Shown piece by piece: positions 5,080-9,733 of a stretch of 9,733 bases of DNA (its first letter is position 1; each line of letters opens with the position of its first letter). Made by a program: the position numbers and the translations under genes. The stretch is taken from positions 1 through 9,733 of the forward strand of contig JAJZOM010000212.1 of assembly GCA_021811505.1 (NCBI GenBank), read 5' to 3'. This stretch comes from Thermoplasmata archaeon (GTDB lineage Archaea; Thermoplasmatota; Thermoplasmata; Thermoplasmatales; Thermoplasmataceae). The notes beneath the pieces are model-generated. The model searched no databases, was not told the DNA's origin, and saw only the letters and a list, made by a program, of their open reading frames with translations.

Positions 5080-5176
5080 AATGCATAACTGACAAAGGGG
5101 GAAATAAAGGTAATGCATAACGGAGAAACAGCCTATTTGATTGGTTTTTACGTCTATTTCTATCATAATGCATAAC
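5079..5176. promoter_or_regulatory. Divergent promoter region with three TAATGCATAAC operator-like repeats
   Basis: The 11-bp motif TAATGCATAAC occurs exactly at 5079-5089, 5111-5121 and 5166-5176, all in one orientation, with an ATGCAT palindromic core. The first copy touches the start codon of the ribbon-helix-helix gene. The first and second copies bracket its likely TATA element (about 5099-5106). The third lies on the side of the divergent HNH gene. Ribbon-helix-helix proteins commonly bind such short repeats and repress their own promoters, so this is a strong candidate operator. Confidence 0.7.
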
Positions 5177-5239
5177 TTTCCAACGTCCATGGAAGTGCGG
5201 AAAAGGTGCACCGATCTCATGAGTGAGGGGTATAGGGGT

Positions 5240-5941
5240 ATGGACCATGAAGAAAATTCTGGCCAGAATTCCGGAAGTATTACTGCCGATTTAAATACCC
5301 ATCACCAGGACCCAACAGGCCAGAAATCTCAGGATCCTCCAAAATCGGCCCCTGAAGCCATGGCTGCAGCTGAAGATCTTGCAGCTGATGCCATGAACCT
5401 GTTTATGGATGTTGTCCAGGACCCTGAGAAGATGAAGGCCCTGGAATCCGATCCTGAGGCAATGGCACGGTTCAAGAAGATCATGAACACCAAGATACCC
5501 GTCGCCGACGTCCAGAAAGTCATGCTGAAAGCTTCCAGGAAGAGGAAACTTACCATGAAGGTCCCGGAGCTCGAAGCTGAATCCACCAGATTGCGAAATG
5601 ACGCAGCAGAGAAGCATCAATGTGCGAACTGTGGAAATCCACTGACCGGGAATCAGTTATACTATTGCTCGGAGAACTGCAAGCTGGAATTCTACAACAG
5701 TCATCCGACGTCCATTTCCTGGAACGACGTCAGGAAGAGGGCTCTGGAAAGGGACCAGAATACGTGTGTCAAATGTGGGAAAGCTGCAGAGGAGGTGGAC
5801 CACGTAAAGGAGATCTGGGAAGGTGGTCCCGAATTTGACCTGGACAACTTACAGTCATTATGCCATGACTGCCACGTGGCCAAGACCAATGAGAGCAGGA
5901 GGAGGAGAGATGAACAAGCGGATACCAAAACCGAAGCATGA
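5240..5941 (+). CDS. HNH endonuclease with extra four-cysteine zinc site
   Basis: The product has 233 residues from the ATG at 5240 (GAGGGG at 5225-5230). The ATG at 5219, with AGGTG at 5203-5207, is also possible. Residues 1-45 are disordered. Residues ~46-115 are helical and acidic (AAAEDLAADAMNLFMDVVQDPEKM...). Then come C128-x2-C131 and C143-x3-C147, a treble-clef-like zinc site, followed by the HNH core: WNDVRKRALERDQNTC176VKC179G, DH188 (VDHVKEI), N203 (LDNLQSL) and C208HDC211H212. This is the classic layout of HNH nucleases with structural cysteines and a DH...N...H active site, so nicking or cutting of DNA is expected. The gene is divergent from the ribbon-helix-helix gene and shares its upstream repeats. 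It overlaps the membrane protein gene by 32 bases. Roles such as defence, homing or packaging cannot be told apart here. Confidence 0.8.
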   Translation: MDHEENSGQNSGSITADLNTHHQDPTGQKSQDPPKSAPEAMAAAEDLAADAMNLFMDVVQDPEKMKALESDPEAMARFKKIMNTKIPVADVQKVMLKASRKRKLTMKVPELEAESTRLRNDAAEKHQCANCGNPLTGNQLYYCSENCKLEFYNSHPTSISWNDVRKRALERDQNTCVKCGKAAEEVDHVKEIWEGGPEFDLDNLQSLCHDCHVAKTNESRRRRDEQADTKTEA

Positions 5942-6263
5942 TAAAAGGACTAATAGCGGAAACACGAAACCCAGGACATACAGCGGTGTAATTAAGAGCC
6001 CGCAGACCAAGAAGATCGCAGGAAGAGTATACATGAGAGAGAATGTTTCTCCACAGAAACAGAGCATATGGGGTCTTGTCGTCATTATCCTCGTTCTTGG
6101 ACTTGCAGCTGCATTGATACCATTTGCCACCGGCTACATCGACCTGAATAATTTATCCACGACAGCAGCAGGAATGGAATGGTACTATGTCGGGTTCAGC
6201 GTCCTCGGTTTGACAGTGATCGGGTTTGCTCTTGAGGAAATCTACAGGGGAAGAAAAAGTTAA
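5910..6263 (+). CDS. Two-span membrane protein with basic N-terminus
   Basis: This is a 117-residue protein. The ATG at 5910 has a very strong GGAGGAG ribosome site just upstream (5899-5907), and the first 32 bases overlap the end of the HNH gene. The N-terminal 50 residues are very basic (MNKRIPKPKHDKR..., KSPQTKK). Two membrane spans follow, at about 53-73 (IWGLVVIILVLGLAAALIPFA) and 90-108 (EWYYVGFSVLGLTVIGFAL), joined by a short loop, with a basic tail (YRGRKS). Positive-inside logic puts both ends in the cytoplasm. The basic tail could contact DNA or the nuclease. No family is recognised. Co-translation with the HNH gene is likely. Confidence 0.75.
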   Translation: MNKRIPKPKHDKRTNSGNTKPRTYSGVIKSPQTKKIAGRVYMRENVSPQKQSIWGLVVIILVLGLAAALIPFATGYIDLNNLSTTAAGMEWYYVGFSVLGLTVIGFALEEIYRGRKS

Positions 6264-6279
6264 TAACGACATGTTATTA
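6261..6279. repeat. Perfect inverted repeat TAATAAC/GTTATTA
   Basis: TAATAAC (6261-6267) and GTTATTA (6273-6279) pair over 7 bp with a 5-base spacer. The left arm contains the stop codon of the membrane protein gene, and the element lies 10 bases before the next small ORF. It could be an operator or a weak hairpin; it is AT-rich, so not a strong terminator. Confidence 0.5.
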
Positions 6280-6288
6280 GTGTGAAAT

Positions 6289-6402
6289 ATGAAGCAAGGA
6301 ACCATAACAAGGGATGTCGATACCTATTGGCCTTATGCCGTTCTGGTTCTTGGCATACTCCTGACGGCATTTTCCCTGTGGACGGCTTTCCATATCACAT
6401 GA
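6289..6402 (+). CDS. Possible 37-residue single-span membrane peptide
   Basis: The ATG at 6289 opens a short frame: MKQGTITRDVDTYWPYAVLVLGILLTAFSLWTAFHIT. After a polar 12-residue start there is one hydrophobic span (about residues 14-35), a believable transmembrane helix. It follows the two-span membrane protein by 25 bases. The ribosome site is weak (GTGA at 6282-6285, close to the ATG). It resembles the many tiny membrane proteins of archaeal viruses and plasmids only in general character, so the call rests on the hydrophobic pattern and position. Confidence 0.5.
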   Translation: MKQGTITRDVDTYWPYAVLVLGILLTAFSLWTAFHIT

Positions 6403-6431
6403 ACCGAGATCAGAATTGGTGATACTCGAGC

Positions 6432-6575
6432 TTAGTCAATCGCCGAATTTTTTCCTTCCAGGAGAGCGGAGATCTCACCCTCGAGGGCCTGAGGATCCAC
6501 GACTTTGATTTTCAATGCATTCCGTATTATGCTTGGTTTGCGGTTGATTCGGCAAATGACGGTTATAATGTAGTA
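6432..6575 (-). pseudogene. Decayed minus-strand ORF fragment, no start codon
   Basis: Between a TAA at 6578-6576 and a TAA at 6434-6432 the minus strand encodes 47 residues with gene-like composition (VICRINRKPSIIRNALKIKVV, then DPQALEGEISALLEGKNSAID). There is no ATG; only internal TTG and GTG codons exist. It could be the C-terminal remnant of a gene cut by rearrangement. The family is not recognised and chance cannot be excluded. Confidence 0.25.
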
Positions 6576-6600
6576 TTATAAGAGAATATTTGTACCATGA

Positions 6601-6614
6601 ATTGTGGCCACAAT
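6601..6614. repeat. 14-bp perfect palindrome ATTGTGGCCACAAT
   Basis: The sequence ATTGTGGCCACAAT equals its own reverse complement. It stands alone in the non-coding stretch, about 150 bp before the antitoxin promoter. It could bind a dimeric regulator or a recombinase. Confidence 0.5.
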
Positions 6615-6750
6615 CGTGGACCATATGATGAAGATCCCGGGAAAAGGGACAGGTGTATTATGCCCTGAACCCTGCAAATAAGGGCTTAAAACGAATTATA
6701 AGGGGTCTGAATAAAAAAAATTTCGCATGTGAATTGGCAACGGGGTAAAC

Positions 6751-6758
6751 TTATATAA
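6751..6758 (+). promoter_or_regulatory. TATA box of the toxin-antitoxin operon
   Basis: TTATATAA is centred about 25 bp before the ATG at 6779, the spacing of an archaeal TATA box to its transcription start. The mRNA would therefore begin at or next to the ATG (leaderless). No ribosome site is visible before that ATG, which agrees. Confidence 0.75.
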
Positions 6759-6778
6759 CTTATTTTGTATGACAACCT

Positions 6779-7315
6779 ATGATTTCGGGCGTACAGTTTG
6801 TAGAATATCTTTTGAAGAAATATGGACCGTTGCCTCAGAAGAAGCTCCAGAAATTAGCTTATTTAGCGGAAATTCAATATATAAAAAAGTACGGAGAGAG
6901 GCTGTCCGATCTTTCGTTCAAGAAATACTATTATGGTCCATATTCGGTGGATATAAGGAATATAGAGGATCTTGATGACAATATAGTAATAAGAGAAGAA
7001 ATAAACGGCTATTATTCGAGCAAAGTGTCAGAGCTCATCGACAAAGAAAGAGTTAATCCTATAGATGACAACAACCTTTCTCAGCTGATAGAATCTGCTT
7101 TATTGCCTTATGTCGACAAAACGGGAGCAGAGCTTCAGGTAGAATCTGACAAAACTGAACCGTTCCTTGAAGCTGAAAATTTCAACGATCCCATTGACCT
7201 TGACGGGTACGCATGGTATTGCAGTAAGGTTAATTCTGATGATTTTTGGAAGGCAGCAGGCCGGAAGGACGAGGAAAATATGAAGAATAATGTTTACGGC
7301 AAGGTTATTATTTAA
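6779..7315 (+). CDS. Panacea-domain (SocA-like, DUF4065) antitoxin
   Basis: This is a 178-residue protein. Residues ~5-60 carry the hallmarks of the Panacea/DUF4065 domain: FVEYLLKKYGPLPQKKLQKLAYLAEIQYIKKYGERLSDLSFKKYYYGPYS, with KLQKLAY (22-28) and YYYGPYS (50-56). The domain is known from SocA of Caulobacter and from a broad set of antitoxins that neutralise unrelated toxins. The C-terminal ~100 residues are acidic and may hold the toxin-specific part (NFNDPIDLDGYAWYCSK, ...DEENMKNN). A leaderless start behind a good TATA box fixes the 5' end. The gene lies directly before a RelE-like gene, which supports an antitoxin role. Confidence 0.8.
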   Translation: MISGVQFVEYLLKKYGPLPQKKLQKLAYLAEIQYIKKYGERLSDLSFKKYYYGPYSVDIRNIEDLDDNIVIREEINGYYSSKVSELIDKERVNPIDDNNLSQLIESALLPYVDKTGAELQVESDKTEPFLEAENFNDPIDLDGYAWYCSKVNSDDFWKAAGRKDEENMKNNVYGKVII

Positions 7316-7332
7316 GGACTAAATTGATTTAA

Positions 7333-7608
7333 TTGCCCTGTAAAGCTGATATCTCCGCCATCGAGAAAAAGGTAAATTCCTATGAGGGTTCCGTCAAAGA
7401 GCAAATATACAAAAAGATAGAGAAAGTCAAGGAAAACCCAGAAATTGGTATAAAGAAGAAGTACAGACTGAACGAGCCGGACTTATGGACAGTCAAGGTG
7501 AACAAACAAAGAATAGTTATGGTCTATAAGCTTGAACCCGGGACCCCCTGTATAGTGATTTTCATATCTATTGATGCTCATGACAGGGTTTACAAGAATA
7601 CCTACTGA
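7333..7608 (+). CDS. RelE/ParE-superfamily toxin with TTG start
   Basis: This is a 91-residue protein. A helical part, SVKEQIYKKIEKVKENPEIGIKKKY, is followed by strands: LWTVKVNKQRIVMVYKLE, CIVIFISIDAHDRVYKN. This is the usual helix-then-beta-sheet order of RelE-fold toxins, ending in the typical 'H(D/R)xVY' region. RelE proteins cleave mRNA at ribosomes, while ParE relatives poison gyrase; which applies is not clear. The only available start is TTG at 7333, the first codon after an in-frame TAA (7330-7332). There is no ATG or GTG before mid-gene. AGGA (7315-7318), at the antitoxin stop, lies 14 bases away, so translation should be weak and coupled to the antitoxin. A damaged start is the alternative. 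Confidence 0.7.
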   Translation: MPCKADISAIEKKVNSYEGSVKEQIYKKIEKVKENPEIGIKKKYRLNEPDLWTVKVNKQRIVMVYKLEPGTPCIVIFISIDAHDRVYKNTY

Positions 7609-7611
7609 CAC

Positions 7612-7633
7612 AATTCCTTCAAAAGATGGAATT
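7612..7633. terminator. Weak hairpin between convergent toxin and recombinase genes
   Basis: AATTCC (7612-7617) and GGAATT (7628-7633) pair over 6 bp around a 10-base loop, in the short gap between two convergent stop codons. T runs are weak, so the terminator role is tentative. Confidence 0.3.
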
Positions 7634-8240
7634 ACACTTTCCAGCTCCTAACCTGGATGCCCCTCATCTCCAGCCTCTTCCTTATGGTATTCATTGAAAC
7701 ATGATATTCTGAAGCAAGGGCCTTGATTGATGTGCCATCCCTGTACCTCTGGATTATGGCCTTCTCCGGTAGATCCTTAAGAGGACCATGCATTGGCTTA
7801 CCCGATTTTGTGCCGTGAAGCATTGCCCTCATCCTGCCCTCCTGGGTTCTCTCAACTATGAGATTCCTTTCAAATTCTGCCACTGCACCGAGTATCTGGA
7901 ATAGCATCCTTCCCATTGGCGTGCTCAGGTCTATGTTCTGGTCCAGGAATATCATGTTCACATGGTTGGATTCCAGGAAGTTCAGGGTCTCAATGAGATC
8001 CTTGAGTGACCTTCCCCAGCGGTCCAGCTTGGTGCAGATTATGATACCAATCTTGTCCTGTTCTGCCAGCTTGAGTATCCTTGCCCTTTCCGGTCTTGAA
8101 TTGGATGCTCCTGACATCTTCTCCTGGAATATTGCACCCTCAATGGCAGGAATAAGGCCATAATCTGAGATGTATTTCTGGATCCTTTCAACCTGGGATG
8201 TCAGGTCCTGGTCCCTGGTTGATACCCTTGCGTAAAATAC
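7632..8240 (-). CDS. Serine recombinase (resolvase/invertase type) without its own start codon
   Basis: The open frame starts directly after the TGA of the integrase gene and encodes 202 residues. The N-terminus VFYARVSTRDQDLTSQVERI carries the catalytic serine (codon at 8220-8222). IIICTKLDRWGRSLKDLI, the 'MGRMLFQILGAVAEFERNLIVERTQEG' helix region and a C-terminal helix-turn-helix (IIQRYRDGTSIKALASEYHVSMNTIRKRLE) complete a full-length resolvase. Normal relatives begin MKxVFYARVS, but here GTA follows a stop codon and no ATG, GTG or TTG precedes the catalytic serine. The first ATG, at 8117, would remove the active site. So it is either inactive, started from a non-standard codon, or made as a readthrough fusion to the integrase. 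Apart from the missing start, the frame shows no damage. Confidence 0.75.
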   Translation of the reverse strand, partial: VFYARVSTRDQDLTSQVERIQKYISDYGLIPAIEGAIFQEKMSGASNSRPERARILKLAEQDKIGIIICTKLDRWGRSLKDLIETLNFLESNHVNMIFLDQNIDLSTPMGRMLFQILGAVAEFERNLIVERTQEGRMRAMLHGTKSGKPMHGPLKDLPEKAIIQRYRDGTSIKALASEYHVSMNTIRKRLEMRGIQVRSWKV

Positions 8241-9545
8241 TCAGAAGGGCAGTTTCATTACAATCTTACCAGATGGCAGGGTTGTGAATACCTCATAGCC
8301 CTCGCTCATGAATTTCTCTATCTCCCTTTCTGAAATTATGCGCTGTCTCTGGGCATTGCCAGTTAAAGTTTTTCTTAGTGTGTCCCTCACTAGTGCCTGG
8401 AACTCCTCGTTGCTCATGTTCGCAAGATCGTATTTGTCCATGTCCTGCTGGGAGATGCCTATGGCATCCAAGATACCAGACCTGAGATCCTTCTTCACTT
8501 CACTCAGACCCACCTCCGGCACTTCGGTAACAAGAACCGGTTCGCATCTGCGGTATGTCTCCCTCATAGCGTTGACTGTATCTTCTGGCAGCACCTTGTT
8601 AGTAGAATACCTTGCCGAAATGTCACCAGTATGCCCCATCCAGAACTCCCTCCAATTGTGAGACACTATCCCTTTAGCTTCAGCGACATCCATTGAACTG
8701 GCCCAGTATACTCTTAGAGCATAGGGCCTGAATCCTAAGCCAGCATTCCTGATCGACGTCCTCGTGTCTTTGAGAATAAATCTTGTTGCCAGTATTCCAG
8801 ATCTCCTCAGATTCGATCCCCTGGTATCGGTTGTTATAATCGGAGAATCAGGGCTTAAGTTCTCCCCGCCCCTTATCCTTGCGTCCATGTAGTCCTTGAT
8901 GTACTTTCCCGATTGCGAAGGAATGAAGGTAAAATATCCGTGGCCCTTCTTTGATAGCTGCACCTTTGACTGACGGACTTTCAACACGGACGGAAATACT
9001 GAAAATTCAACACCTTCATTGCCAATTTTAAGGCCTTCAATGTCCTTTATCCTGAGTGCGTCTGATGCGTCATAGTTGCCAAGGGTCTCGGGTCTTAGAC
9101 CACTGAAAGCCAGTAACGAAATAATAGCTCTTCCTCTCACTGATGCACTTCTTAGCATTGCGTCTATCTCATCCTTTAGAGGTGGCCTTTCGTCAACGAG
9201 TGTCGGGGATATATTAGACCCCTGAATCTTAACGCCTTTCAGGTTAGCATCTAAATCATTGAAGGCTACCCATGAAGTGATAACCTTCTTGAACCTGATA
9301 ACATAGGATCCGGCTTTCCCGTCCCTGCCCTGTTTGTGCACAAAATCCATGAAATCATTCTTCAGCTTTCCGGTTCCGGCATCCTCTATCAATTGCTCTG
9401 GACTTATAGCATTGGATTTGCAATAGAGACCCAAAGTTCTCAGGTAAACATCTCCCGTGATAAGTGATCCTTGTTGCAGATTTCGATACCATCGCATTAC
9501 GCTTTCATTCTGTCTGAGGTCATCATGTCTTGTCTTGAAGGTCAT
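8241..9545 (-). CDS. Archaeal tyrosine recombinase (integrase)
   Basis: This is a 434-residue protein. Residues ~1-110 are a helical core-binding domain (MRWYRNLQQGSLITGDVYLRTLGLYCKSNAISPEQLI). The catalytic domain has R151 (FSGLRPETL), a candidate lysine around K199-K200, R278 (RPYALRVYW; Y275 replaces the usual histidine of the HxxR motif), H305 (FWMGHTGDIS) and the nucleophile Y313 (ARYSTNK). The 'FWMGHxGDIxxxYxxNK ... MRxxYRRCEP' stretch is characteristic of a widespread archaeal plasmid/virus integrase family. A ~100-residue C-terminal extension ends in TTLPSGKIVMKLPF, as in full-length relatives. The ATG at 9545 is ~25 bp behind a TATA box, so it is likely leaderless. The gene probably catalyses site-specific integration of the element; the attachment site is not visible here. 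Confidence 0.9.
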   Translation of the reverse strand: MTFKTRHDDLRQNESVMRWYRNLQQGSLITGDVYLRTLGLYCKSNAISPEQLIEDAGTGKLKNDFMDFVHKQGRDGKAGSYVIRFKKVITSWVAFNDLDANLKGVKIQGSNISPTLVDERPPLKDEIDAMLRSASVRGRAIISLLAFSGLRPETLGNYDASDALRIKDIEGLKIGNEGVEFSVFPSVLKVRQSKVQLSKKGHGYFTFIPSQSGKYIKDYMDARIRGGENLSPDSPIITTDTRGSNLRRSGILATRFILKDTRTSIRNAGLGFRPYALRVYWASSMDVAEAKGIVSHNWREFWMGHTGDISARYSTNKVLPEDTVNAMRETYRRCEPVLVTEVPEVGLSEVKKDLRSGILDAIGISQQDMDKYDLANMSNEEFQALVRDTLRKTLTGNAQRQRIISEREIEKFMSEGYEVFTTLPSGKIVMKLPF

Positions 9546-9565
9546 GCTAAGGACAGCGAATGAAA

Positions 9566-9574
9566 GTATAAAAC
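9566..9574 (-). promoter_or_regulatory. TATA box of the integrase gene
   Basis: On the minus strand this reads GTTTTATAC, centred about 25 bp upstream of the integrase ATG. This is typical archaeal spacing and implies a leaderless or very short leader mRNA. Confidence 0.65.
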
Positions 9575-9733
9575 AATACTGTTATGACTCAACTTTGACG
9601 CTAATACCGGCAGACCCGCTTTGCGTATAATAATACAATGCCTTAAAGTGTGAATGCATCAACTAGATTAATAAGCACAAACATTTTCGCTGCATTTGTT
9701 CAAGTTGGAAGAACTTTGATGACTTTTTCAGGG
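9575..9733. other. Intergenic DNA upstream of the integrase, no gene seen
   Basis: This AT-rich stretch has no convincing ORF on either strand and no tRNA-like fold. A short minus-strand frame at the very end (KSSKFFQLEQMQRKCL, then a stop) may be the tail of a gene beyond the window, but support is minimal. The attachment site of the element could lie here or just outside. Confidence 0.35.

Larger units (their letters stand above)
6403..6778. other. 376-bp non-coding stretch with palindrome, decayed ORF and promoters
   Basis: There is no intact gene here. Contents: a start-less reading frame on the minus strand (6432-6575), a 14-bp perfect palindrome (6601-6614), a GCCCT/AGGGC hairpin-like pair around 6662-6684, a TATA-like GAATTATAAGG near 6690 without a gene directly behind it, an A-rich run (6713-6720), and the real promoter of the antitoxin gene. 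A small RNA started from the 6690 TATA element is possible but unproven. Confidence 0.5.

Noticed and set aside
4651..5088. 145-codon plus-strand frame opposite the ribbon-helix-helix gene
   Set aside because: It is a shadow of the strong minus-strand coding sequence; its translation has no domain pattern.
5080..5220. N-terminal extension of the ribbon-helix-helix gene to an ATG at 5220
   Set aside because: The extension runs through the operator repeats and the TATA element, and the ribbon-helix-helix domain begins normally at 5079.
1..9733. CRISPR array, tRNA or rRNA gene, insertion sequence ends
   Set aside because: No regularly spaced repeat-spacer pattern, no cloverleaf-like sequence and no terminal inverted repeats around the recombinase genes were found by eye.

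Overview
The window looks like part of an integrated or extrachromosomal archaeal genetic element (plasmid, virus or integrative element). The evidence for archaea is as follows. TATA boxes sit about 25 bp in front of start codons that would be leaderless (6751-6758 before 6779, 9566-9574 before 9545 on the minus strand, 3821-3828 before 3854). Genes inside the operon use GGAGG/GGTGA ribosome sites. Arginine is written mostly with AGG/AGA, and the tyrosine integrase is of an archaeal type. The moderate GC content and protein style suggest Thermoplasmatales or a relative, but that is inference.

Region 1 (1-3714) is one dense plus-strand operon. It starts with the 3' part of a larger protein that is cut by the window edge and may be a replication protein. 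About a dozen very small genes follow, seven of them joined by 4-base ATGA/GTGA overlaps. Recognisable members are a treble-clef-like zinc finger protein, a 56-residue protein like the C-terminal tail of some phage recombination proteins, a short GINS-B-like module, an Hfq/Sm-like RNA-binding protein and a CSAPxCPLD-type zinc protein. A strikingly symmetric array of six GTATCGG motifs lies inside the first gene.

Region 2 (3715-3991) is a promoter region with GGCATGTG repeats in front of a small basic protein. A convergent terminator follows.

Region 3 (4077-6402) has a minus-strand ribbon-helix-helix protein with a long coiled coil, which resembles KfrA-type plasmid proteins in architecture. 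Divergent from it are an HNH nuclease and two small membrane proteins. Three copies of an 11-bp motif in the shared upstream region look like operators for the ribbon-helix-helix protein.

Region 4 (6403-7608) has a 376-bp non-coding stretch, with a 14-bp perfect palindrome and a decayed ORF, and then a Panacea-domain (SocA-like) antitoxin with a RelE-like toxin that has only a TTG start.

Region 5 (7632-9733) carries, on the minus strand, an intact tyrosine integrase followed without any gap by a serine recombinase. The recombinase has no start codon of its own and is in frame with the integrase across a single TGA. Taken together the genes suggest replication, DNA/RNA handling, maintenance (toxin-antitoxin, possible partition) and integration functions of one mobile element.
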